From assembly GCA_025935855.1 (NCBI GenBank), contig JAICUM010000005.1, positions 1 to 34,533 of the forward strand: a stretch of DNA of 34,533 nt, in the 5' to 3' direction. How positions within the stretch are numbered: the stretch's first letter is position 1; every line of letters begins with the position of its first letter. A program made the position numbers and the translations under genes. This stretch comes from Pirellulales bacterium (lineage in GTDB: Bacteria; Planctomycetota; Planctomycetia; Pirellulales; Lacipirellulaceae). This document shows, one piece after another, positions 10,492 to 18,162 of the stretch. Below the pieces are notes generated by a model. The model was not told the DNA's origin and ran no database searches. It saw only the letters and a list, made by a program, of their open reading frames with translations.

Positions 10492-10527
10492 GAAGGGCGC
10501 CGTCGCATGACGGCGCCCTTCTTTCTT
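10268..10527 (+). ncRNA. Candidate plus-strand small RNA (5' end unknown)
   Basis: A strong intrinsic terminator at 10492-10527 faces plus, yet no plus-strand protein gene precedes it. The 220 bp before it holds a perfect 10-bp stem (10332-10341 with 10357-10366, 15-nt loop) and repeated CGGCACAACCCC blocks. This is the pattern expected of a free-standing structured RNA. I checked by eye for tmRNA, SRP RNA and RNase P hallmarks and saw none. The 5' boundary given is simply the first repeat block. Confidence 0.3.
10492..10527 (+). terminator. Strong intrinsic terminator, orphan
   Basis: This is a perfect 13-bp stem (GAAGGGCGCCGTC with its complement, 10492-10504 and 10509-10521) with a GCAT loop, followed by TTTCTT. 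It is the best terminator in the window. It lies 175 bp before the ECF sigma gene and after no visible plus-strand gene, so it either ends an unannotated RNA or insulates the sigma-factor cassette. Confidence 0.8.
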
Positions 10528-10701
10528 GATACCGCAAGCCGTGTTGGAGAAATCGGGACGCCGCCACGTCGATGCGCCGCGCCGTCAGCGCTTCACGACA
10601 TTCTGAAAAACGCGTCGCGCTTTTCAGTGGCGTCTACGTGAGCGGGTCAGTAACATAGGGAACCATCTGGCGTCCCGGGTCCTTTTCCCTTCGCGGAGCT
10701 C

Positions 10702-11316
10702 TTGGAGACAGCCCACTCCATCAGCGTCTGGCTATCGGGCTTGAAAGCTGGCGAGCTGGCGGCAGCAGACCGGCTATGGCGCCGGTACGCTGACAGCCTT
10801 CTGGAGGTCGCTCGCAAGAATCTCCGCGATGCTCCGAAAGTCGGCGGCGACGAGCACGACATCGCCCAAAGCGTCTTTCGCAACATCTGCAGCGGCGCCG
10901 CCGAGGGCCGCTTCCGCGACGTCCGCAATCGTGACGAGCTCTGGTGGCTGCTGCTAACCATCACCCGTCAAAAGGTCGTCGATCACATCCGCCGCGAGAC
11001 GGCCGCCAAACGCGGCGGCGGCAAAGTCATTCGCGAATCCGACGTCCCGGGCGACCCCGATGACAGCGTCTTTACGCTCGACGCCATTGTGGCCGACGAT
11101 CCCACGCCGGAATTCGTGGCGATTCTCGAAGAAGAAACGCAGCGGCTGATGGGGCTGCTGCGCGACGATTTGCTGCGGCAAGTCGCCCTGGCCCGCATTG
11201 AAGGCTACACCGTTCCCGAGATCGCGCAAATGGTCGGCGTCAGCACCCGTTCCATCGAACGGAAGTTAAAGCTTATCCGAAACTCGTGGGCCTCCCATGG
11301 AAGCGAACATCAATGA
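10702..11316 (+). CDS. ECF-type RNA polymerase sigma factor
   Basis: This is a 204-residue protein. The only plausible start is TTG 10702: the in-frame stop at 10651 leaves no ATG or GTG upstream, and a GGAG lies very close (10695-10698). Region 2 spans roughly residues 10-85, with the polymerase-binding pattern DEHDIAQSVFRNICSGAAEG, and the -10-recognition helix around WWLLLTITRQKVVDHIRRE. A linker follows, and region 4 ends with EGYTVPEIAQMVGVSTRSIE and KLKLIRNSW. This is the planctomycete-type ECF family, often encoded beside kinases or exported proteins. Its stop codon overlaps the next gene's start by 4 bp (ATGA), so the two are translationally coupled. No anti-sigma factor is encoded next to it; the downstream partners are exported proteins. 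It probably directs transcription of a cell-envelope regulon. Confidence 0.88.
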   Translation: METAHSISVWLSGLKAGELAAADRLWRRYADSLLEVARKNLRDAPKVGGDEHDIAQSVFRNICSGAAEGRFRDVRNRDELWWLLLTITRQKVVDHIRRETAAKRGGGKVIRESDVPGDPDDSVFTLDAIVADDPTPEFVAILEEETQRLMGLLRDDLLRQVALARIEGYTVPEIAQMVGVSTRSIERKLKLIRNSWASHGSEHQ

Positions 11317-12260
11317 AGCGTCCACGACATGTCCACCGACGCAACCCGCGTACATGCGAAATGTCAACAACTTTTCGTCATTCTTGTTTTCTTGAGCGCC
11401 GTCGTGTTGGCGTCTTGGCTCACCGCATCGTGGCGCCGCTGCTTGTAATGGCCGCTTTTCATGCGAGGACCGTCGGCGGCGAGGTCGCTTGCACCTTTGA
11501 AGGCCAAATCCGCCAGTCGGCGTCAACGTTCGGCTTGCCTAAGCCTTTCGGACCGCTTAGCGGTCGAATTGTGTACGAAACTTCAAAGCCCGCCGATTAT
11601 CCGCTCATTGGCGACGCTTTGGGTTACCGTCAGCAGCGGCCTGCCGGCCTCTACGCCGACTTTGGCGACATCGAAGTTCGCGCCGACGATTACTTGATGG
11701 AGGTTTTCAACGATCTGCCGCAAGGCGCGTCCGGGGTCGCCGACGTCGTGACATTCGCCTTTGCCAGCGATTTCAACCCACCGCTAACCGCCCCGCTTGT
11801 CGTAGACGGAGTACCGCAACCCGGGGGACAATTTCTGCTGAGCTTTCTGTGGTTCGGCGGACAGAAATTTGAGCATCCAGCGATTGAAGAAGTGGGAGCG
11901 CTGAGCGGCTATGACATCGCCATTGCCCTACTCGGCGACAGCGGACGTAATCAGTCGGCCGATGTGTTTGCCGATCAAATTACCGTTACTGAGATCACCG
12001 CCCTGACCGCCGATTTCAACCATGATCTCACGGTGAATGGAACCGACTTTCTCATCTGGCAGCGCGATCTTGGTGCGGCGACCGTGCAAGCCGATGCGGA
12101 CCAAGACGGAGAAGTCACCGCGCTTGATCTCCAGCAGTGGAGAACACAGTGGGGATTGCGGTCGGCGCCCTCGGCCGTCCCCGTTCCTGAATTCAGCTCC
12201 GGGCTTGCGTTTTTTCAGGCTTTGCTTTGCCTGGCCTTCAATGGCCGTCGCGCGAGGTGA
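11313..12260 (+). CDS. Secreted protein with dockerin-like repeats and PEP-CTERM-like tail
   Basis: ATG 11313 overlaps the sigma-factor stop (ATGA) and has GGAAG at 11299-11303 with a 9-nt spacer, giving 315 residues. An alternative start at 11361 would give a shorter export signal. A hydrophobic stretch (IVAPLLVMAAFHA) acts as the signal peptide. The middle is a beta-rich domain of no recognised family. Near the C-terminus are two calcium-loop, dockerin-like segments: DFNHDLTVNGTDFLIWQRD and DADQDGEVTALDLQQWRTQW. The end is VPEFSSGLAFFQALLCLAFNGRRAR-like: a VPE motif, a hydrophobic helix and an Arg cluster. That is a PEP-CTERM variant recognised by exosortase-type systems. It probably sits on the outer surface. 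Coupling to the ECF gene suggests shared control. Its ligand is unknown. Confidence 0.75.
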   Translation: MKRPRHVHRRNPRTCEMSTTFRHSCFLERRRVGVLAHRIVAPLLVMAAFHARTVGGEVACTFEGQIRQSASTFGLPKPFGPLSGRIVYETSKPADYPLIGDALGYRQQRPAGLYADFGDIEVRADDYLMEVFNDLPQGASGVADVVTFAFASDFNPPLTAPLVVDGVPQPGGQFLLSFLWFGGQKFEHPAIEEVGALSGYDIAIALLGDSGRNQSADVFADQITVTEITALTADFNHDLTVNGTDFLIWQRDLGAATVQADADQDGEVTALDLQQWRTQWGLRSAPSAVPVPEFSSGLAFFQALLCLAFNGRRAR

Positions 12261-12264
12261 TGCG

Positions 12265-13239
12265 GTGCCAACAGCCTCTTCACTCCGCGTCCGGGGTTTC
12301 ACGCTCGTCGAGCTGCTAGTGGTAATCGCCATCATTGGCGTCCTCGTGGGCCTGCTGTTGCCCGCGCTACAATCGGCGCGTGAAACCGTTCGTCGCGCAA
12401 GCTGCCAGAACAACCTTCATCAAGTGGGATTGGCGCTGTTGAACTATGAAGGGTCGTACAAGCATCTGCCGATGGGCGCCCAGCAAGTCGGCGCCGCCGG
12501 CCATTCCTGGTGGGTGGAAATCTTACCCGGCCTGGAGCAGCAGGCCGCGTACGCGCGTTACGACAAGACCGGCGCCAACAATGGCTATGCGCTCTTGCAT
12601 GTGAAGAACGGGCAAGTCGTCGATGGCATGCATGTGTCCGCCATGATGTGCCCGACGTCCACCCTCGAGCCGTTTCTATTCGTTGGCGAGTATCGCCTGA
12701 TGATGCCCTCGTACGTCGGCGTCTCCGGCGCGGCGCCGCACGATGCGAGCGGCTTTAGCGAAAGCCGTGTAAATGTTTGTTGCGTCCCGAAAACAGACGG
12801 GGTGATCGCCGCCGGCGGCGTCCTGTTGCCAAATGCCGCGCTCAAATTGTCCGACGTTCTCGACGGCACATCCTCCACGCTAGTGGTTGCCGAAACATCC
12901 GAAACCACCGCCGATGATTACGGCCTCATGTGGCGGATCGACGGCGGGCATCGCCCCGGCTGGACGATGGGAACGTCGGGGAAGGGCACGCCGCCGAATT
13001 TCTTTGGCGCCGTCCCGGTGTGGAACCTCGCGACCGTCCGCCACCCGATCAACACCCAGCAGTACAACCTGCCTGGCGTCGAGTCGGACCACGGCGCGAA
13101 CAACCCGTTCGTCTCCGGGCACCCAGGCGGCGTCAATGGGCTCAGACTGGACGGATCGGTCAGCTTCCTGGCTGATGATTTTGACGTCGGCGCGCTGAGC
13201 CGAATGGCTACCCGAGACGACTCGTCGCCGGCGCCCTGA
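12265..13239 (+). CDS. DUF1559 pseudopilin-like protein with H-x9-DG tail
   Basis: GTG 12265 is chosen because GAGGTGA (12254-12260), an excellent ribosome site, lies just before it and overlaps the preceding stop codon. ATG 12241 is in frame and is the alternative. The product is 324 residues. It opens with a type IV prepilin cleavage and methylation motif, RGFTLVELLVVIAIIGVLVG, near residue 10, with the processing Gly and Glu+5 present. The DUF1559 domain follows (NNLHQVGLALLNYE...). The C-terminus carries the family's H-x9-DG motif in HPGGVNGLRLDGSVSFL. Members are greatly expanded in planctomycetes and are thought to be pseudopilin-like envelope proteins whose roles are mostly unknown. 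This gene closes a three-gene run with the ECF sigma factor and the dockerin protein. Confidence 0.88.
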   Translation: MPTASSLRVRGFTLVELLVVIAIIGVLVGLLLPALQSARETVRRASCQNNLHQVGLALLNYEGSYKHLPMGAQQVGAAGHSWWVEILPGLEQQAAYARYDKTGANNGYALLHVKNGQVVDGMHVSAMMCPTSTLEPFLFVGEYRLMMPSYVGVSGAAPHDASGFSESRVNVCCVPKTDGVIAAGGVLLPNAALKLSDVLDGTSSTLVVAETSETTADDYGLMWRIDGGHRPGWTMGTSGKGTPPNFFGAVPVWNLATVRHPINTQQYNLPGVESDHGANNPFVSGHPGGVNGLRLDGSVSFLADDFDVGALSRMATRDDSSPAP

Positions 13240-13281
13240 CCATCGCTCGATGCAAGGCGCGGCGCCTTCGCCGACCGCGAT

Positions 13282-14199
13282 TCATCGCTCGCGTCGCCGT
13301 GCGATCGGCAACATGCCCAGCGCCGCGACGGCCAACACGCCCGCCGCCGGCTCCGGCACGCCGACGACAATATTATCGACAATGACGCCGCTCGCCTGGG
13401 TGCTCACCGAATTAAACGGATCGACGCTGCTGATCAGGATGTTGCCCGCCGTGTAATGCCCGCCGCTGTTGTCGTACGTGTTAACCACCGTGCCATTAAG
13501 CAGGAACTTCACCTGCGTGCCGGTCGATTCGATCCGCACCTTCACCCACGAACCCTTCACCGCGGTGGCCGCCGGCGCCGGGCCGCGCGAACCGATGACC
13601 CCTGTCTCAAAGCCAGGAATCGTCCCTGTCGGAACATTGTCATAACTTCCGAGCGACATAGCGCCGTTGGTCGAGGCCGTCCCCTCCTTAAACACGAACA
13701 GATCGTCGGTCGTAAAGCCGTCGCCTGAATACTCCAGCGCCAGCGGCCCGCCCTTGGCGCCGTTCTGATAGGGCGACACCGGATTGGCGTTGTCCAAAAA
13801 CACTCCGGCCATGCCGAACTCGGTCTGCCCGCCAAGGGATTCGTTGTAAACGATCATGTCCATCTGGACGAAGAAGTTGCCTGAGAAGCTCTGGCCATTG
13901 GGATAGATCGAGTACGACTCGCCTTCATCGCCCGGCTGGTTCGTGAGATTCGTGCGAATGTAACCGCCAATGGTGTCGCCGCCGCTGGGATTCGCCAGGC
14001 CAAGGATGCTGTAGTCGAACGCCAGGTTCACATTCCCGTCCGGTGGATTCGAGCCGGTGACATCCTGCTGGCTCACCACCGACCAGCGCGAGCCGGCCAG
14101 GCCGTCGTTAAAGTTCTCAGAAAAGAGTGCTGCGGACGCCTGCGAGGCGCACACGGCCAGCGCTACGAGAATCGCTGCTGCTTGTCGGCTTCCCATCAT
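13282..14199 (-). CDS. PEP-CTERM sorted protein with concanavalin-like fold
   Basis: ATG 14199 (MMGSRQAAAILV) has AAGG at 14208-14211 with an 8-nt spacer, giving 305 residues. The upstream in-frame extension to 14283 is unlikely. A clear signal peptide (AAAILVALAVCASQASA) is followed by a beta-sandwich of the LamG or concanavalin type: FSENFNDGL..., WVKVRIESTGTQVKFLLNG, then NTYDNSGG. The end is a textbook PEP-CTERM signal: VPEPAAGVLAVAALGMLPIA followed by RRRER. It is probably exported and surface-anchored by exosortase/archaeosortase-type processing; no sortase gene is in the window. It converges on the DUF1559 gene with only 42 bp between the stops, where AAGGC and GCCTT arms could form a small shared hairpin (13254-13268). 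Binding of a polysaccharide is plausible but unproven. Confidence 0.85.
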   Translation of the reverse strand: MMGSRQAAAILVALAVCASQASAALFSENFNDGLAGSRWSVVSQQDVTGSNPPDGNVNLAFDYSILGLANPSGGDTIGGYIRTNLTNQPGDEGESYSIYPNGQSFSGNFFVQMDMIVYNESLGGQTEFGMAGVFLDNANPVSPYQNGAKGGPLALEYSGDGFTTDDLFVFKEGTASTNGAMSLGSYDNVPTGTIPGFETGVIGSRGPAPAATAVKGSWVKVRIESTGTQVKFLLNGTVVNTYDNSGGHYTAGNILISSVDPFNSVSTQASGVIVDNIVVGVPEPAAGVLAVAALGMLPIARRRER

Positions 14200-14432
14200 T
14201 AGACGCACCTTGTTGTTTGCCCACGTGCGGAAGAGAAAACGCCCCGGAGCACGGCGTTTCCACCGAAACAGCCGGTCGCGCATAAACTAGGAAGATTTTG
14301 ATTGCGAGTTGCGGGGCGTGCAACTATCTTGTGGCCATCGGAAAGGGCGGATTTTCCATGTTTCCTGACGCGCTGGATGCCGATCGAGGGCGGCTATTCC
14401 AATGATTCGTTGCAATTGCGAGGGCTGACAGA

Positions 14433-15230
14433 ATGAATACTGCTGAAATGTTAGCAAAGGGTCGTCTGCTTCGCTCAATCCTTTCTGTGGTAGTCCTGCT
14501 CGGCTTCAGCGCCCAGAGCGCTCACGCACGTGGCCTCCGAGCCCGCCGTTGCCAAACTTGCTGCAGCGCAAACCAATGCTGCATAACGTCATGTTGCAAC
14601 ACTTGCTACAGCACAACTCAGCCCGCCTCTGCACCCGCGGGGTGGTCGCAACCTGGGCCTGTGAGGTTCAAGGACGGCTATCCGTCATGCATTTGCGTGA
14701 TCTACAAGTATCTGGACCTCGGGGGCGGCACGCAGCTTTACTACGCCCACGAGCATGACGAATGCACGCAGAATCAGTGTCCTTATTACGACGAGATCTG
14801 GTATTCCGGGAACAACCTGAATGTCAATGAACTGTGCCCAAACTGTCATGGCGGGATGTATGATGGCTCCCATCGCGCGGAGCCGGACGTCAAACTCGAC
14901 AGCGTGAAAAGCCCGAATTACGACCTGTACACTGATTCGGATCCGTTGAGCATCGTCCAGGGCTCAGGGATCTCAGTGACTCAGGGCCGGACCTTGCAGG
15001 GCATCTTCCGCGATCCGGACACGATGGGAGTTCGCTTCGTCAAGGTCTTCATCATGACCTACCACAAGAACGGCTTTCCCGATCGTGAATTCGCGATCGG
15101 CGTGGAAATCTCCAATCTCAATCAGGCTCCCGATTTCACCAAGAGCGCTGAGCATTATCGCGGCAAGGCGCACGTGTATAAGATCGGCATCGACCCAGGT
15201 CAGCGGGAGTGCATCATCCTGACGCCGTAG
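14433..15230 (+). CDS. Cysteine-rich exported protein of unknown function
   Basis: ATG 14433 is preceded by GAGGG with about a 9-nt spacer. The product is 265 residues. A signal peptide (LLRSILSVVVLLGFSAQSAHA) is followed at once by a cysteine cluster with nine Cys in about 23 residues, including four CC pairs (RRCQTCCSANQCC, then TSCCNTC). Further CxxC-like pairs occur later (SCICV, ECTQNQC, ELCPNCHGG). The remainder is a soluble beta-rich domain with many Tyr and Asp residues and no family I recognise. The cluster could form disulfides outside the cytoplasm or bind metal. The gene lies divergent from the PEP-CTERM gene and converges with the kinase gene, only 12 bp separating the stops. No close operon partner is visible. 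Confidence 0.75.
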   Translation: MNTAEMLAKGRLLRSILSVVVLLGFSAQSAHARGLRARRCQTCCSANQCCITSCCNTCYSTTQPASAPAGWSQPGPVRFKDGYPSCICVIYKYLDLGGGTQLYYAHEHDECTQNQCPYYDEIWYSGNNLNVNELCPNCHGGMYDGSHRAEPDVKLDSVKSPNYDLYTDSDPLSIVQGSGISVTQGRTLQGIFRDPDTMGVRFVKVFIMTYHKNGFPDREFAIGVEISNLNQAPDFTKSAEHYRGKAHVYKIGIDPGQRECIILTP

Positions 15231-15242
15231 CTTCGCGCCCGC

Positions 15243-17525
15243 TCAGGGCAGATCTTCGTACCGCACCAAGGGCTTCGCGCTGCGCACGCATCGAAAGCCA
15301 AGCCCTGGTTCAGTTCTGTCACGTATGACAACAGTTCGAATCCGCGGGTCGCGCGTCTTAGCACTGACTTCGGCATTGCCATGAATCGTCGAAGAGTCGC
15401 CCCCACGCACGATACGTAAGTCCTGGGTTCCGAAAGATACGGACGGCAAAGATACGTCGCGCAAGCTCATCGGCAGTGAGCAAGTCCATTCAGCCTTATT
15501 TGAACAGAGGCCAACTACGGCTGGATTGGATGATAATCGGTCGAAGTCGGCAGTCGCATAAGTGGCGGACTTTGCACCTGCTTCGGAAGGAAACTCGTTG
15601 CCCCAAGGATACCGCTCCTTTCCCCCGTTCGTCGCCGCGAATTCGTATTCCACTTCGGTCGGCAGCCGCATTCCAAAGTCCTCGGCAAATTCGACGGCCG
15701 TATCGTAGCTGCAACTCCACGATTCAGCCGCCGAAGACGCGTCCTTGCCAGGCGGGTATGCCCCCCGGATTTGATAGTAGTCGGCGACCTTAAACTCGCG
15801 AGTGGACATGTAGAATGGCCTCACCACCTTGCGCGTGAGCGATTCACCTTCCGCCTCACCAGCAAGGAACGATTCGCTTCCTTCGATAAAAGCCATTTTT
15901 TCATTCACGTTCTGTTCCGGCATTTGGATCGGCACAAGGCGAAGGCTGCCATCGCTCTGCATTCTTGCGTGTCGATGGTACCCTCCGAACGGAGCCTCAC
16001 CCCTTGCCGGCACCCGTCGTTGCACCTCCTGAAACCGTCCATCTTTCATGATGGCCAGCACCAGATAGTCGCCCGGCAGCATGTCTTGCCGCACCGGCGA
16101 CGCACTTATCCCCGGGATCATCCTCTCGATTTCCGGTTCGCCCGTTGTCTTGTCCAGCGGGAAAAACGCCACCTTCGCGCCTGTCGGCTTAGTCTCTAGC
16201 ACGATCGTCCGATAGCCCGCCAGCTCGCGGCTCTTCCGCTCCGCATGCAGGGCATACGCCGCCGATGAACCCACGGCCAACAGCAACAGCAGGCTCGCCG
16301 CCACCGCCGCCGGATGGCGCTGCACCCAACGCCATCCTTTTCGCGCGAGCCCGGCTCGCCGTGCGAGAATCTCATCGCCCCGCAAGAACCGCCGCAGGTC
16401 CACCGCCATCTCTTGCGCCGTCGCGTAACGCCGGCTCGGCTCCTTGTCGATGGCCGTGAGGCAAATCGTTTCCAGGTCCTGCGGGATCGACCGGTTCGTC
16501 TTCCGCAACGGCGGCGGCTCCACACTGATCACCGCCCGCACCACCGTCGCCTGATCCCCTTCAAACGGCGGCCTTCCGGACAGTAGCTCGTACAGCACGA
16601 CGCCCAGCGCGTACACGTCGCTCCGCGCGTCTACCTCGCGGCCGGCGCCGCGGGCCTGCTCCGGCGACATGTACGCTGGGGTCCCCAGCACCTGCCCATC
16701 GAGGGTTAGCTCCCGCGCGTCCACCGCCAGCTTCGCCAGACCGAAATCGGCGATGTGCGCGGCCCCGGCCGAGTCGATCATGATGTTCGCCGGCTTCAGA
16801 TCGCGGTGGATCACTCCGAGTTGATGCGCATAATCCAACGCTTCGGCCACCGCGGCGCACAGCTCCGCCGCCTCGCGGGCCGAGTAGCGGCGAGTCTTCA
16901 ACGTCGTTCGCAGGTTCTCCCCATCGATAAATTCCGCCGCGATGTACGCCGACTCGCGCTCTCGCCCCGCCTCGAGCACGCCGACGATATTTGGATGCCG
17001 CAGCCGCGCCGCGGCCCGCGCTTCGCGCAGGAACCGATGCAGCTCCTCTTCGCCGAGCGCTTGCGAGCGCGGAATCTTGAGCGCCACCATCCGCTGCAGC
17101 CGCACATCGCGTGCTTTCCACACATCGCCCGCCGCGCCGGAGCCGAGCTTCTCGATCAGCTCAAACCGGTCAAACCGCGCCGGCGCCGCCGCCGGTCGAG
17201 CGGCGCCCGTCTGGTCCGCCTCGCGCACCGTGCTCTCGAAGCTCGACTTGAAGGCGACTTCCTCGATCTCGGAGGCGAACCGCGGATACGCGATCCGATA
17301 ATCTTCCAGGCTGAGCGATTTGCCTGTTCTCCGACGATAGTCCAGATCGAGCGCCAACAATTCTGAGAACAACGGACCCTGCTCCGCCGCTTCGGCCAAC
17401 GACACGAAGGCGCCGAGCTCTGGCCGCTCGCCGCGCCGCCATGCCGACTCGAACAGGTCGCAAATGGCGTCAATCCGGTTGTCTGAAGACAAGTTGGCTT
17501 GCATCGTCCCGAGCATCCGGCGCAT
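15243..17525 (-). CDS. Membrane Ser/Thr protein kinase with C-terminal FGE-sulfatase-like domain
   Basis: This gives 760 residues from ATG 17525; TTG 17531 and ATGs at 17516 and 17504 are alternatives. The residue numbers below count from TTG 17531. The kinase domain is complete: glycine loop GSGAAGDVW (130-138), catalytic Lys in VALKIP (152), HRDLKPANIM (242-251) with Asp244, DFGLA (262-266), and a PAYMSPEQ activation-segment end. A transmembrane helix follows (about 407-428, AAVAASLLLLLAVGSSAAYAL), then a PEGA-like linker. Residues 545-750 resemble the formylglycine-generating/sulfatase-modifying-factor fold (FYMSTREFKVADYY, RLPTEVEYEFAA, YPWGNEFP, GLGFRCVR). The usual GNVWEWC segment is divergent (CSNKAEWTC), so the outer domain probably binds rather than catalyses. 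Kinase inside and sensor outside is a common planctomycete design. Confidence 0.9.
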   Translation of the reverse strand: MRRMLGTMQANLSSDNRIDAICDLFESAWRRGERPELGAFVSLAEAAEQGPLFSELLALDLDYRRRTGKSLSLEDYRIAYPRFASEIEEVAFKSSFESTVREADQTGAARPAAAPARFDRFELIEKLGSGAAGDVWKARDVRLQRMVALKIPRSQALGEEELHRFLREARAAARLRHPNIVGVLEAGRERESAYIAAEFIDGENLRTTLKTRRYSAREAAELCAAVAEALDYAHQLGVIHRDLKPANIMIDSAGAAHIADFGLAKLAVDARELTLDGQVLGTPAYMSPEQARGAGREVDARSDVYALGVVLYELLSGRPPFEGDQATVVRAVISVEPPPLRKTNRSIPQDLETICLTAIDKEPSRRYATAQEMAVDLRRFLRGDEILARRAGLARKGWRWVQRHPAAVAASLLLLLAVGSSAAYALHAERKSRELAGYRTIVLETKPTGAKVAFFPLDKTTGEPEIERMIPGISASPVRQDMLPGDYLVLAIMKDGRFQEVQRRVPARGEAPFGGYHRHARMQSDGSLRLVPIQMPEQNVNEKMAFIEGSESFLAGEAEGESLTRKVVRPFYMSTREFKVADYYQIRGAYPPGKDASSAAESWSCSYDTAVEFAEDFGMRLPTEVEYEFAATNGGKERYPWGNEFPSEAGAKSATYATADFDRLSSNPAVVGLCSNKAEWTCSLPMSLRDVSLPSVSFGTQDLRIVRGGDSSTIHGNAEVSAKTRDPRIRTVVIRDRTEPGLGFRCVRSAKPLVRYEDLP

Positions 17526-17531
17526 TGCCAA

Positions 17532-17671
17532 TGCGGAGAATCGTGAGGCCCAACGAAAAGCAAGTTCGCCTTAGTATGGGATCAGCCCGGTTCGGAAATC
17601 AACGCTGCTTACCTGCCATTAGTGTTCATTTCTGAACCGAACGGGCTGCGAAACGGCTTCATTAGACGCCC
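17532..17671. other. Intergenic inverted repeat upstream of the kinase gene
   Basis: An imperfect inverted repeat pairs AGCCCGGTTCGGAAA (about 17584-17598) with TTTCTGAACCGAACGGGCT (about 17628-17646). It sits between the small membrane-protein stop and the kinase start, both on the minus strand, and may end transcription of the small gene. Confidence 0.35.
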
Positions 17672-17797
17672 TTAGGACGCGAGCGTCCACACGACATAGA
17701 TCAGCAGATAAAGAAACAAGCAGGCGGCCAAGGCCCGGATTATCCCCCCGGCGATGTGCAGCCCGCTTTCCTCAGGGCCGTGCTCTGGCTGGCTCAT
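17672..17797 (-). CDS. Small single-pass membrane protein, 41 residues
   Basis: ATG 17797 to TAA 17672 encodes a 41-residue protein. It has a polar, acidic start (MSQPEHGPEESG) and one strong hydrophobic helix (IIRALAACLFLYLLIYVVW, about residues 19-37). The amphipathic-to-membrane layout is typical of real small membrane proteins and unlike the Arg-rich shadow frames nearby. There is no strong ribosome site; GTGGTG lies about 12 nt upstream. An intrinsic terminator facing the same strand lies only 18 bp before its start, so its promoter would have to overlap that region or it relies on read-through. The kinase gene lies downstream on the same strand, about 150 bp away. The function is unknown. 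Confidence 0.5.
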   Translation of the reverse strand: MSQPEHGPEESGLHIAGGIIRALAACLFLYLLIYVVWTLAS

Positions 17798-17814
17798 ACG
17801 CGAACGCACCACTC

Positions 17815-17858
17815 AAAAAAATGCCGCGACGGCCCGGGGCAAATCGGGCCATCGCGGC
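17815..17858 (-). terminator. Strong minus-strand intrinsic terminator, orphan
   Basis: On the minus strand, GCCGCGA/TCGCGGC and GGCCCG/CGGGCC form a 14-position stem with one mismatch (17823-17858), followed by ATTTTTTT (17822-17815). It points to a transcript coming from higher coordinates, but the nearest minus-strand frame upstream is a truncated macro-domain fragment 300 bp away. Confidence 0.75.
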
Positions 17859-18162
17859 GAGAGGGGCCGGGGACATTCGTTACGGGAAAGGTAGAAGGCA
17901 ACGAAGCTAACCCGGCTATCGGATAGACCGTAATTCACCTCAAGAACCCGACAGCGGAACCGCTGAATCCCCAAAATCGGACGGCTTTGAAGCCGCCATG
18001 CATCCGACAAAGCGCACCGCCACGCATTTAGCCAAAAGAACGGAAGGCCCGGGGCGCGAGCCTCCCGCTAGAGTCGGACATCGCCTCCACAAGAGACGAG
18101 GACCATGAGCCATCTTAGTTTCCGCCCAGGACCCGTCATTACCCATATTCGTGGGGGGCCGG
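17859..18162 (-). ncRNA. Possible small RNA or untranslated leader ending at the 17815 terminator
   Basis: I find no credible protein gene in these 304 bp; the minus frames that cross it are Arg/Trp/Cys-rich and one reads through the terminator. Several short self-complementary blocks are visible (AGCGG-TTCCGCT near 17950, GGCTTTGAAGCC near 17983-17994). No tmRNA, SRP RNA or RNase P signature was seen. It is a candidate only because a good terminator follows it. Confidence 0.2.

Noticed and set aside
10191-10641. Small frames on both strands before the ECF gene
   Set aside because: They cross a strong terminator hairpin, lack ribosome sites and resemble no protein.
17813-18146. Two minus-strand frames of 65 and 68 codons
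   Set aside because: One reads through a strong terminator, and both are rich in Arg, Trp, Cys and Pro with no ribosome site.
17859-18162. tmRNA, tRNA-Sec or SRP RNA on the minus strand
   Set aside because: Some short blocks look tRNA-like (for example GGAGGCGATGTCCGACTC), but no T-arm, no tag reading frame and no SRP tetraloop motif could be found.
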